Assembly: GCA_023436775.1 (NCBI GenBank)
Contig: JAEZHW010000055.1
Span: 1-64,000, forward strand
DNA: 64,000 nucleotides
Origin: Actinomycetes bacterium
GTDB lineage: Bacteria; Actinomycetota; Actinomycetes; Actinomycetales; Microbacteriaceae
Direction of reading: 5' to 3'
Part shown: piece after piece, positions 1 through 6,963 of the stretch
Layout: every line of letters begins with the position of its first letter
Position numbering within the stretch: the first letter of the stretch is position 1
Made by a program: the position numbers and the translations under genes
Notes under the pieces: model-generated
Database searches by the model: none
What the model was told of the DNA's origin: nothing
What the model saw: only the letters and a program-made list of their open reading frames with translations

Positions 1-62
1 GGCGGGGGGGGGTGGGGGGGGCCTTTCGTGGGGGCGGGCCCCCCACCTCCACTGTCCTCCGA
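1..62. other. G-rich window edge with a small hairpin
   Basis: Bases 4-21 are G except for one T, which is unusual even in GC-rich DNA and may be a sequencing or assembly artefact at a contig end. Positions 28-34 and 40-46 form a 7-bp inverted repeat with a 5-base loop. It lies just 3' of the ABC-F gene on the minus strand and could be its terminator. No gene is visible here. Confidence 0.4.
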
Positions 63-1664
63 CTACGGTGTGTCGATATCCACCAGGCCGGCAGCGGTGA
101 CCTCGAGCACTCGGTCCAGCGAGAGCTGCTGCAAGAACGCGGGCTCGTGGCTGACGATCACGACGGCGCCGCGGTACTGCTGGAGCATCCGAACGAGGTG
201 CGCTTTGGTGTCGAGGTCGATATCGTTTGTCGGCTCGTCGAGGACCAGGAGCTGTGGTGCGGGGTCGGCCAGCAGTAGCGAGGCGAGCACAGCCCGGAAG
301 CGCTCTCCGCCCGAGAGGGTGTCTAGCGGACGGAGTGCGGTGTCGCCTCGGATCAGGAAACGGCCGAGTCCGTTCCGGAGCTCGCTGACCGGCTTGCCCG
401 GTGCCGCTGCGGTGAGCAGGTCGAGTGCGCTGCCGTGCAGATCCACGTCCGGGCGCTGCGGCAGGTAGCCGATGCGCTCGACGTGCGATGTGGCGGTGGG
501 GCGATCGGGCTCGCTCAGGCCCTCGTGGGTCTCACCGGTGACGGCGCCGACGAGCCTGCGCAGCAGCGTCGACTTCCCTGCCCCGTTCGGTCCCACGATC
601 GCCCAGCGTTCCGGGCCTTGGAGTACCCAGTCTCGGTCGTTCGCGGTGAAGGTCGCGACTCGCCTGCCGGGGGAGAGGCCCGGGTCAGGCAGGGTCAGCG
701 GCATTGCGTCGTCGTCACGGAGGCGCTCCTCGGCCTCGCGCACCGCCTCGTGCGCCTCGGCAATCTTGGCCTTCGCCTGCTCGCGGAGTCGGCCGGTGGA
801 CTGTTCCGCGGTGTTCTTCCATGCGTTCAGCACGATTTTTGGCGCGGTCGCATTGGCGCGGGCTGCGCGACCCGCCGCGCGTCGGGTTGCCATCGCCTGC
901 TCCTGCTGGGCGGCGTCATCGCGCTCGCGCTGCAATCGCTGTTTGGCGGCGGCGAGCTGCTTCGCAGCGGCCTGTTGTTCCGCCGCGATTGCGGCCTGCC
1001 ACGCCTGGTAGCCGCCGCCGAAGGTGCGCAGTTGGCCGCCTCGTAGTTCCACCGTGTGCTCCACGAGGTCCAGCAGTCCCAGGTCATGACTGACGACCAG
1101 CAGATCGCCCCGCCATGCCGTGACCAGCTCATGCACCTGGGTGCGGTGTCGGGCGTCGAGGTCATTCGTGGGCTCGTCGAGCAGTGTCAGTGCCGCGCGC
1201 CGCAACTGCACGCCGACCAGCGCGAGGATGCGCGCCTCGCCGCCCGACACCTCGCCGAGGCGCCGATGCAGGAGCGCAGCCATCCCGAGCCGGTCGAGTT
1301 GCGCGGTGAGCCGCTCGGCCAGGTCCCAGTCGTCGCCAACAGTGTCGAAGAGTTCGGGATCGTACTCGCCGGCCTCGATCCGACGCAGGGCATCCAGTTT
1401 GGCCGTTACGCCGAGCAGGTCGGTGACGGGTGCGTCCGGATTGAGCCACGGGTGTTGGGGGAGCCCTGCGACCTCGCCGGAGCGGGTGATGGTGCCGCTG
1501 GTCGGGGTTAGCTCGCCGGTGATGAGTCGTAGCAGGGTCGACTTGCCCGCGCCGTTGCGGCCGATCAGGCTCGACCTGCCAGCGGGCACTTCGAAGGTGA
1601 CGTCGTGCAGCAGGGTGTGGCCGTCCGGCCAGGCGAATGTGAGTTGGTGCAGAGAAATGGGCAC
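63..1664 (-). CDS. ABC-F family ATP-binding protein (ribosome-associated or antibiotic-resistance type)
   Basis: The protein has two ABC ATPase domains in one 533-aa chain and no membrane segment, which is the ABC-F architecture. Both halves have a Walker A (GRNGAGKST, GPNGAGKST), an SGGE signature and a Walker B followed by DEPTND. An Arg/Ala/Glu-rich helical linker separates the two halves. ABC-F proteins act on the ribosome as translation factors or antibiotic-protection proteins rather than as transporters. The GTG at 1664 is chosen because AAGGAG sits 4 nt upstream; an in-frame ATG further upstream has no such site and would fall inside a predicted leader hairpin. The 5' region carries a small upstream reading frame and two hairpins, suggesting translational regulation. 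The substrate cannot be told from sequence; a housekeeping EttA-like role is the alternative. Confidence 0.9.
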   Translation of the reverse strand: MPISLHQLTFAWPDGHTLLHDVTFEVPAGRSSLIGRNGAGKSTLLRLITGELTPTSGTITRSGEVAGLPQHPWLNPDAPVTDLLGVTAKLDALRRIEAGEYDPELFDTVGDDWDLAERLTAQLDRLGMAALLHRRLGEVSGGEARILALVGVQLRRAALTLLDEPTNDLDARHRTQVHELVTAWRGDLLVVSHDLGLLDLVEHTVELRGGQLRTFGGGYQAWQAAIAAEQQAAAKQLAAAKQRLQRERDDAAQQEQAMATRRAAGRAARANATAPKIVLNAWKNTAEQSTGRLREQAKAKIAEAHEAVREAEERLRDDDAMPLTLPDPGLSPGRRVATFTANDRDWVLQGPERWAIVGPNGAGKSTLLRRLVGAVTGETHEGLSEPDRPTATSHVERIGYLPQRPDVDLHGSALDLLTAAAPGKPVSELRNGLGRFLIRGDTALRPLDTLSGGERFRAVLASLLLADPAPQLLVLDEPTNDIDLDTKAHLVRMLQQYRGAVVIVSHEPAFLQQLSLDRVLEVTAAGLVDIDTP

Positions 1665-1679
1665 AGGGCTCCTTCGGTG

Positions 1680-1695
1680 GGTCTGTGCGCAGACC
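1680..1695 (-). promoter_or_regulatory. Leader hairpin 2 of the ABC-F mRNA
   Basis: A perfect 6-bp stem (GGTCTG/CAGACC) with loop CGCA in the transcript ends 5 nt before the AAGGAG ribosome-binding site of the ABC-F gene. It could affect access to that site. Its role is inferred from position. Confidence 0.45.
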
Positions 1696-1738
1696 ATGCC
1701 GGAGCGCCGTGGCAAACCATGCCAGAAGGAGACGAAGA

Positions 1739-1772
1739 CCGACAGTGCTGCGCTATGGAGCGCACCTGTCGG
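1739..1772 (-). promoter_or_regulatory. Leader hairpin 1 of the ABC-F mRNA
   Basis: Perfect 7-bp outer arms (CCGACAG/CTGTCGG) enclose an inner 5-bp stem GCGCT/AGCGC with a 4-base loop, so nearly the whole 34-nt element can pair. It lies between the upstream peptide frame and the ABC-F gene. The following bases are pyrimidine-rich without a clear U-run, so it could be a weak terminator or a translational switch. Confidence 0.5.
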
Positions 1773-1791
1773 CGATGCCGATCACCGTGCG

Positions 1792-1821
1792 CTAGAGAGC
1801 GGGGGTGCCGGTCAGCTTCAT
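1792..1821 (-). CDS. Putative 9-aa leader peptide upstream of the ABC-F gene
   Basis: The frame ATG AAG CTG ACC GGC ACC CCC GCT CTC TAG encodes MKLTGTPAL. AAGGA lies 8 nt upstream of the ATG, a better-spaced site than that of the main gene. The stop codon is about 20 nt before leader hairpin 1. Short peptides ahead of ABC-F and erm resistance genes often stall on drug-bound ribosomes and switch downstream structure. That role is an inference here, made from layout alone. Confidence 0.45.
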   Translation of the reverse strand: MKLTGTPAL

Positions 1822-1856
1822 GTCGTCAGTCCTTCGATCGGGGAGAGTGCCCTGTG

Positions 1857-1887
1857 AGTGTAGCCCAGCTGATTAGGAAGTCGTCAA
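1857..1887 (-). promoter_or_regulatory. Predicted promoter of the ABC-F gene
   Basis: TTGACG (1882-1887) and TACACT (1857-1862) are separated by 19 bp, slightly longer than optimal. The -35 lies in the last codons of the upstream DUF4260 gene. Transcription would start near 1850, about 29 nt before the leader peptide. Confidence 0.4.
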
Positions 1888-2295
1888 GTCCTTGCCAGCG
1901 GATTCGCGGCGGGCGCGTCCAGCCTGGCCGATCCAGCCGAGGTGGGTGTGCTGGAAATCGTCGTCGTGCTTCAAGCCATAGCCGAGGGCGCGGTCGAGGG
2001 CTACGTGGAATGCCCAAGCGCCGGCGATGATGACCAGCCAGGTCGGGTTGGATTCCTGCGCGGTGGCCGAGAGTAGGCCGATGACGACCGTGACCAGCAC
2101 TGGACCGGTGTAGTTGTGCACCAGGTTGTAACTGATCGCACCGACTCGCGTTGAGATCGCGTATCCGATCGCGGACAGGTCAAAGACCAGGAACAGTACG
2201 GCGAGCCACCACCAGTCGAGGTCGACCCAGATGAAGCCGAGCAGGATCGCGAGCGCGATCACGGCGTTCTCGACGCGCTGGATGGTGGTCGTCAT
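1873..2295 (-). CDS. DUF4260 family membrane protein
   Basis: The 140-aa protein has about four hydrophobic helices, a central YNLVHNY segment and a C-terminal YGLK...THLG motif, which match my recollection of the DUF4260 family. The biochemical function of that family is unknown. The ATG has an AAGGAG site 4 nt upstream. The gene ends 209 bp before the ABC-F start on the same strand, and its 3' end overlaps the predicted ABC-F promoter. The gene upstream on the same strand is a GNAT enzyme only 12 nt away, so both may be co-transcribed. Confidence 0.75.
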   Translation of the reverse strand: MTTTIQRVENAVIALAILLGFIWVDLDWWWLAVLFLVFDLSAIGYAISTRVGAISYNLVHNYTGPVLVTVVIGLLSATAQESNPTWLVIIAGAWAFHVALDRALGYGLKHDDDFQHTHLGWIGQAGRARRESAGKDLTTS

Positions 2296-2307
2296 CAGTC
2301 TCCTTCG

Positions 2308-2895
2308 CTAGCGGGCGAGCCGGGCCTCGAGCCCGAGCCGCACGTTCTCCCACTCGTAGTCGAGGACAGAGTACACGCAGGTGTCACGGATCGAACCGTT
2401 CGGCAAGATCATGTGCCGCCGCAGCACCCCGTCCAACTTTGCGCCGAGCTTCTCGATTGCGGCGCGCGACTGGTGGTTCTGGAAATGGGTACGCAACTCC
2501 ACTCGAACGCAGTGCAGGTCCTCAAAGGCGCGCTGCAGCAGGAGCAACTTGGCGGCGGGGTTGATCTTCGTTCCCTGCGCTGCCGAGCCAATCCAGGTTG
2601 AGCCAATCTCGAGGTGGCGGTCGGTGGGGGCGAGGTGCAGATAACTGGTCATGCCGACTGCCCGTCCTGAGGCTGGATCCACGATGGCCCAAGGAGCCCG
2701 GGTGCCAGCGTCCTGGTCAGCCAGTCGCTTGTCTATCTCGTCAGCCATCGACTCGGGCGAGGGGGTGGTCGCGTACCAGGCTCTCCAGATTTCCCCCGGG
2801 GTCACCGCCGCGACCAGGTCGTCACGGTGGTCCAGCGAGAGTGGCTCCAAGCGCACCCACGCGTTCTCCAGGACGGGGGTCTCGCTCATTGACAT
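2308..2895 (-). CDS. GNAT family N-acetyltransferase (RimJ/RimL-like)
   Basis: The 195-aa protein resembles the Acetyltransf_3 (RimJ/RimL-type) group. It opens with LENAWVRLEPL, has a central AVGMTSYL strand and GSTWIG block, and carries a QNHQSRAAIEKLGAKLDG segment typical of the acetyl-CoA fold. Such enzymes acetylate amino groups of proteins or small molecules; the substrate is not evident. The ATG at 2895 is preferred because TACGAT lies exactly 6 nt upstream on the same strand, which suggests a leaderless transcript. An upstream in-frame ATG at 2952 would precede that promoter. The gene is divergent from the ArsR-like regulator at 2997. Confidence 0.85.
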   Translation of the reverse strand: MSMSETPVLENAWVRLEPLSLDHRDDLVAAVTPGEIWRAWYATTPSPESMADEIDKRLADQDAGTRAPWAIVDPASGRAVGMTSYLHLAPTDRHLEIGSTWIGSAAQGTKINPAAKLLLLQRAFEDLHCVRVELRTHFQNHQSRAAIEKLGAKLDGVLRRHMILPNGSIRDTCVYSVLDYEWENVRLGLEARLAR

Positions 2896-2901
2896 GGATT
2901 G

Positions 2902-2907
2902 ATCGTA
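2902..2907 (-). promoter_or_regulatory. -10 box of leaderless GNAT gene
   Basis: TACGAT followed by exactly 6 nt and the ATG at 2895. No Shine-Dalgarno sequence is present. Confidence 0.5.
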
Positions 2908-2971
2908 CTCGCGCCGGGAAGGCGATGTACTACCGGTTGGCAAACTGACCATGAATCGTCCAGCCAGATTG

Positions 2972-2995
2972 ATTGCAATAGTGCAATAATTCGCA
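2972..2995 (+). promoter_or_regulatory. Predicted operator and -10 region of the ArsR-like regulator
   Basis: A perfect inverted repeat ATTGCA-N4-TGCAAT (2972-2987) overlaps the AATAAT -10-like box (2985-2990), which ends 6 nt before the GTG start. The 14-mer TGCAATAATTCGCA (2982-2995) recurs with 12/14 identity upstream of the hydrolase gene, so this is probably the regulator's own binding site. Confidence 0.55.
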
Positions 2996-2996
2996 T

Positions 2997-3536
2997 GTGA
3001 GCCGTTCTCTGTCTGATCTGATTCTGCATCCAGTCCGTCTGCGCATCATGCAGGCCTTGCTGGGCGGCAAGGCCTTGACTACGCAACAACTCGGTGAGCA
3101 GCTGCCCGATGTCACCTCGGCGACGCTCTACCGCCAGGTCGCGACGTTGCTCGAGGCCGGCATGATCGCTGTGGAGTCCGAGCGTCGCGTCCGCGGCACA
3201 GTGGAACGCACCTATGTGCTGGCAGCCGAGCACCTGCAGGTGCCCGAAGCAGAGTTGCAGGCGATGACCATCGAGGACCATCGCCGCGGCTTTGCAGCCT
3301 TTATTGCTGGGCTTCTTGCCGGCTACGACACCTACTTGGCGATGGGCTCGCCGGATCTGGTGCGTGACCGGGTTGGTTATCGTCAAGTCGCGGTATGGGC
3401 AAGCGACGAAGAACTGGACGCAGCGATGGCTGAGATGCGCGCACCGGTGGCTCGACTTGCCGAGAACGGCCAAGCGCCGGGCCGGCGGCTGCGCATGATC
3501 ACGAGCGTCTTGATGCCTGGTGAACACAACGGCTAG
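2997..3536 (+). CDS. ArsR/PadR-like winged-helix transcriptional regulator
   Basis: The 179-aa protein begins with a winged helix: a first helix with HPVRLRIMQALL, the TTQQLGEQLPDVTSATLYRQVATL recognition region (cited as motif positions about 28-52), and a wing near ERRVRG. The C-terminal half is helical and may bind a ligand or dimerise. The GTG at 2997 has no ribosome-binding site but lies 6 nt after a -10-like AATAAT, consistent with a leaderless message. A related operator sequence occurs before this gene and before the downstream hydrolase, so it probably controls itself and the hydrolase operon. The inducer is unknown. Confidence 0.8.
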   Translation: MSRSLSDLILHPVRLRIMQALLGGKALTTQQLGEQLPDVTSATLYRQVATLLEAGMIAVESERRVRGTVERTYVLAAEHLQVPEAELQAMTIEDHRRGFAAFIAGLLAGYDTYLAMGSPDLVRDRVGYRQVAVWASDEELDAAMAEMRAPVARLAENGQAPGRRLRMITSVLMPGEHNG

Positions 3537-3558
3537 CCCTGCGATTTATCGTCAGACT

Positions 3559-3583
3559 CGCAATCATTCGCAGTAGTGATAAT
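3559..3583 (+). promoter_or_regulatory. Predicted operator and -10 of the hydrolase operon
   Basis: CGCAATCATTCGCA (3559-3572) matches 12 of 14 positions of the sequence overlapping the regulator's own start. GATAAT at 3578-3583 is a good -10 and gives a leader of about 27 nt. The overlap suggests repression by the adjacent ArsR-like protein. Confidence 0.5.
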
Positions 3584-3615
3584 AATAGAAACGTCGCTAC
3601 TCGAAAGGAACTCTC

Positions 3616-4794
3616 GTGGGGAACATGTCCATCACCGACTCGGTGCTCAATGTGACGGTCGAAGGCCGCAGCGCCACTGTTGCGCGTGACCGGATCACTG
3701 CCGTCCGCCTCGTTCAGAACGCCGCGGCCGTGGCGCGCCTGCTGCGCCGACCGGTGACCCTCGGTACCGCCGATCGTGGTCTCGTGGTCACCGCTGACCG
3801 TCCGTATCTGCTTCGTGACGAGGCTGCGGAGGACTGGTACCAGCAGCTTCGTGTCGCCTTTGCCGACAGCACTGTGCGCTTCGAGCGTGACGTGCAGTTC
3901 CAGAACGGCGACGTTGTGCTTGCCGGCAGCCTCACCGAGCCGCTGGTCGCGCTGCGCGGTTCGGCGTTGATCGTGCCGGGCTCGGGCCCGATCGACCGGG
4001 ACGCTGACCACAAGACCATGCCGCTCGGCGTCTCCCGTGACATGGCCACTGCGCTGGCGGCCGTCGGCATCGCAAGCCTGCGCTACGACAAGCGCGGAAT
4101 GGCAGCCTCCGGTGGTGACTTCCTCACCGCCGGATTCCTGGACAACGTGGCCGACGCCGAGGCAGCGCTCGAGTTCGTGCGAACGGCCACCGGCACGCAG
4201 CCGATCCTGATCGGCCACTCTGAAGGTGGTGCGATTGCCACCCGGGTCGCCGCCGGACGCTTCGATCTGGCCGGCGTGGTGCTGTTTGCTGCAATGGCGC
4301 ACGACGGGGTGACCACCATGCGCTGGCAAGCTCAGCAGGTGGCCACGGCGCTGCCGAAGTTCGCCGCCTTCGTGATCAAGGCCTTCCGCATCGACATCGC
4401 CAAGCAGCAGCAAAAGAGCTTCGACAAGATCCTCCGCAGCACCACCGACACGATCCGTATGCAGGGCCAGCGCGTCAATGCCAAGTGGATGCGGGAGTTT
4501 CTGACCTACGACCCGCAGCCGGACCTGCGTACAATCTCGGTGCCGGTTCTCGCCATCACAGGTGACAAGGACCTGCAGGTGCCCTCGGCGGATCTCAGCG
4601 TGATTGCCTCGCTGGTGCAGGGCCCGGTGGAGACGGAAGCGTTCGAGCACCTGACCCACTTGCTGCGCAACGACGAGCAGGCACCGAGCCTCGCCCGCTA
4701 CAAGGCGCTGATCCGTGAACCGATGGACCAGACCGTGCTCAGCCGACTGACGGACTGGGCTCTGACCACCCTGGCAAAGGAGCCGACGAAATGA
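3616..4794 (+). CDS. Alpha/beta hydrolase
   Basis: The 392-aa protein has an alpha/beta-hydrolase core from about residue 90. Visible elements are an oxyanion-type GSGPIDRD segment, the nucleophile elbow GHSEGG (Ser202), a TGDKD acid region and a C-terminal EHLTHLLR histidine. It resembles secreted or cytosolic esterases/peptidase-like hydrolases that lack a signal peptide. GTG at 3616 is preferred over ATG 3625 because GAAAGGAA ends 5 nt upstream of the GTG. It sits behind an ArsR-like regulator with a matching operator and overlaps the next membrane-protein gene by ATGA. The ester or amide substrate is unknown. Confidence 0.85.
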   Translation: MGNMSITDSVLNVTVEGRSATVARDRITAVRLVQNAAAVARLLRRPVTLGTADRGLVVTADRPYLLRDEAAEDWYQQLRVAFADSTVRFERDVQFQNGDVVLAGSLTEPLVALRGSALIVPGSGPIDRDADHKTMPLGVSRDMATALAAVGIASLRYDKRGMAASGGDFLTAGFLDNVADAEAALEFVRTATGTQPILIGHSEGGAIATRVAAGRFDLAGVVLFAAMAHDGVTTMRWQAQQVATALPKFAAFVIKAFRIDIAKQQQKSFDKILRSTTDTIRMQGQRVNAKWMREFLTYDPQPDLRTISVPVLAITGDKDLQVPSADLSVIASLVQGPVETEAFEHLTHLLRNDEQAPSLARYKALIREPMDQTVLSRLTDWALTTLAKEPTK

Positions 4795-5360
4795 CCTCGT
4801 CACTGACCTACGCTGAGCTGCAGCAGGACCTTGCACTCAAGACGCGGCGAGGCATCAACGCATTGCTCACCGGTGTGGTGCTGTGGACGGGGTTCGCCGT
4901 CCTCGGCGCCACCATTGACCACCCCATGCGACTGGCTGTGTTCGTCGCATTCGGTGCCGGTGCGCTGTTCCCATGGTCGCTGGGCGTGGCGGCCGCCATG
5001 AAGATCGATGCCTTCGCCAAGGGCAACCCACTGGGGACACTGGCTGGGCTGCTGGGTGCGGTGCAAATCCTCTACATCCCGGCTGTGATCGGCATCATCT
5101 TTCTGATCCCCGAGCACATGCCGTGGATGCTGGCCGTCCTGGTCGGTGCCCACTTCCTGCCCTACGCATGGCTGTACCGTTCGGTGGCCTATGTGGTCGC
5201 CTCGGTCGGACTCGCGGTTTCGGCCGGTGCGATCGCCTGGCTGTTGCCGGAGCAGGCCAAGGTCCTGGCCCCTGCCGCCGTCGCGGTGATTCTCGCGGTC
5301 TCGGCACTGCTGGCCTTCCTCGAGGATAAGCGCCTGCGCCAGCAGGTCGCCGCCGCCTAG
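4791..5360 (+). CDS. Integral membrane protein of unknown function
   Basis: The 189-aa protein has a short N-terminal amphipathic segment (about 1-20) followed by roughly six hydrophobic helices arranged in pairs, and it ends in a basic cytosolic tail. I do not recognise an enzymatic motif; it may belong to a small conserved membrane family often found beside hydrolases. Its start overlaps the hydrolase stop by 4 nt (ATGA), so translation is probably coupled. Both genes are likely under the upstream ArsR-like regulator. Confidence 0.75.
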   Translation: MTSSLTYAELQQDLALKTRRGINALLTGVVLWTGFAVLGATIDHPMRLAVFVAFGAGALFPWSLGVAAAMKIDAFAKGNPLGTLAGLLGAVQILYIPAVIGIIFLIPEHMPWMLAVLVGAHFLPYAWLYRSVAYVVASVGLAVSAGAIAWLLPEQAKVLAPAAVAVILAVSALLAFLEDKRLRQQVAAA

Positions 5361-5369
5361 GACACACTC

Positions 5370-5774
5370 ATGGCGCCGACGAACTCCACCGCTAGCGACA
5401 CGTGCTGGTGCGGTTCGTCGGCGCCTGCCGCATCCTGCTGCCAGCCGATCTTGGCCGGGCAAGCAGCCCCCACCGCCGAGGCCCTGATGCGGTCCCGCTA
5501 CTCCGCCTACGCCATCGGGGATGCCGACTACGTCCTCGCCAGTTGGCATCCGGACACTCGGCCAGTCGAGGTGGACCTCAGTGACGGACTGACCTGGCGC
5601 AAGCTCCAGATCGTCGACACGGTCGCCGGCGGTCCAGACGACGCCGAGGGCGTGGTCGAGTTCCGCGCCGCCTATCGGGAGCCGGATGGCACGGTCGGGC
5701 TGCTGCATGAACGCAGCCGTTTCGCTCGCATCGACGGCCGCTGGGTCTACGTCGACGGAGACACGCTGGACTGA
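5370..5774 (+). CDS. YchJ-like (UPF0225) protein
   Basis: The 134-aa protein has an N-terminal Cys cluster CWCGSS...CC typical of a SEC-C-like zinc motif, then the MRSRYSAYA signature and an NTF2-like domain, as in the UPF0225/YchJ family. Its molecular role is not established. It begins 9 nt after the membrane-protein gene and may be part of the same transcript. The 124-bp gap that follows contains GC-rich dyads and the promoter of the next operon. Confidence 0.85.
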   Translation: MAPTNSTASDTCWCGSSAPAASCCQPILAGQAAPTAEALMRSRYSAYAIGDADYVLASWHPDTRPVEVDLSDGLTWRKLQIVDTVAGGPDDAEGVVEFRAAYREPDGTVGLLHERSRFARIDGRWVYVDGDTLD

Positions 5775-5883
5775 CGCGTCCGCACTGCGCCTGGCCCGTC
5801 CTCCCTACCGTTGCCGCCCGTTCTGGGGGAGAGGAAACCCCTGCCGGTCGCTCGCTCGAAGCGGGCGATTTCGGGGCCCGGGG

Positions 5884-5889
5884 TAGGCT
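5884..5889 (+). promoter_or_regulatory. -10 box of the REC-PIG-L operon
   Basis: TAGGCT lies 9 nt before the ATG at 5899. No convincing -35 is visible. The AAGGGG between it and the ATG is only 2 nt from the start, too close for a normal ribosome-binding site, so a very short leader is likely. Confidence 0.35.
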
Positions 5890-5898
5890 GAAGGGGAC

Positions 5899-6963
5899 AT
5901 GACTGATCAGCAGATCCGTATCGTCCTGGTGGAGGACGACGCCGATGTCGCAGGCTTCATCGCCGCGGTACTCGGCAAGCGACTGGACGCCGACGTCCGG
6001 GTACTCGGCAGTGCCAGCGGCCTGCTGGAGACCATGCGTGAGTTCGCGCCGGACCTGCTGCTCACCGATGTTGAGTTGCCCGGTATTTCCGGCCTCGACC
6101 TGATTCAGCTTGCCCGTGGTCTTGATCCCGACCTGCCGGTTATCGTGATGACCGCGCACGCGTCGGTGGACTATGCCGTGCGCGCGCTGCGGGCCGAAGC
6201 GGACGAGTTCCTGCAGAAGCCGGTGGACACCAAGCAACTGGTGGACACGGTGCAGACGCTGGTGAACCGGGCGCGCCTGGCACGCACCTCTCGTCGCAGT
6301 CGCTCTGTGCTGGCCATCGGTGCGCATCCGGATGACATTGAGATCGGGGTTGGCGCCACCCTGGCGGCCCACGCCGCGGCCGGCGACCCGATCACGCTAC
6401 TGACCCTCTCGCGAGGCGGTCGTGGCGGCGACGCGGACAACCGCCAGCACGAATCGCTGGCCTCAGCGGAACTGCTCGGAGCGCGGCTGTTCATGGAGGA
6501 CCTCGAAGACACCCACATTCCGAACGCCGACCCAACCGTCGGCATCATCGAGCGGGTGGTCGCTGAGGTGCAGCCTTCGATCGTCTACACCCACACCCGC
6601 CACGACCGACACCAGGACCACCGCGCAGTCCATGACGCATCCCTGGTGGCGACCCGGCGCGTCGACAACGTGGCCTGCTACCAGAGTCCGTCGGCGACCA
6701 TCGATTTCCGCCCGTCCCGATTCGTCACCGTCGACGACTTCGTCGAGCGGAAACTGCAGCTCTTGCAGTGCTTCAGTTCACAGACCGGTCTGCGCGACTA
6801 TCTGGAGCCTGACTTCGTCGTCGCCACCGCCCGGTACTGGTCCCGGTTTGGCACCGGTCGGATGAGTGAGCCCCTGGAAGTCATCCGCGACTCGACCGGC
6901 TTCACCGGTCCTGGCATTCACCATGACCGACTCAACCTTGAATCGATGGGTGGATCGCGATGA
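5899..6963 (+). CDS. Response regulator fused to a PIG-L (LmbE-like) deacetylase
   Basis: Residues 1-125 form a receiver domain with the acidic pair D13/D14, phospho-acceptor D57 (LLTDVELPG), T85 and K107 in a KP pair, so it looks fully competent for phosphorylation. Residues about 135-330 form a PIG-L/LmbE zinc hydrolase with AHPDDIE (142-148) and a HTRHDRHQDHRAVH metal/catalytic block. PIG-L enzymes remove acetyl groups from GlcNAc-containing compounds such as GlcNAc-inositol or N-acetylglucosaminyl lipids. No DNA-binding domain is present, so phosphorylation presumably controls an enzyme directly. It is the first gene of a six-gene operon ending with a histidine kinase. The fusion is the notable feature; the true substrate is not known. 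Confidence 0.92.
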   Translation: MTDQQIRIVLVEDDADVAGFIAAVLGKRLDADVRVLGSASGLLETMREFAPDLLLTDVELPGISGLDLIQLARGLDPDLPVIVMTAHASVDYAVRALRAEADEFLQKPVDTKQLVDTVQTLVNRARLARTSRRSRSVLAIGAHPDDIEIGVGATLAAHAAAGDPITLLTLSRGGRGGDADNRQHESLASAELLGARLFMEDLEDTHIPNADPTVGIIERVVAEVQPSIVYTHTRHDRHQDHRAVHDASLVATRRVDNVACYQSPSATIDFRPSRFVTVDDFVERKLQLLQCFSSQTGLRDYLEPDFVVATARYWSRFGTGRMSEPLEVIRDSTGFTGPGIHHDRLNLESMGGSR

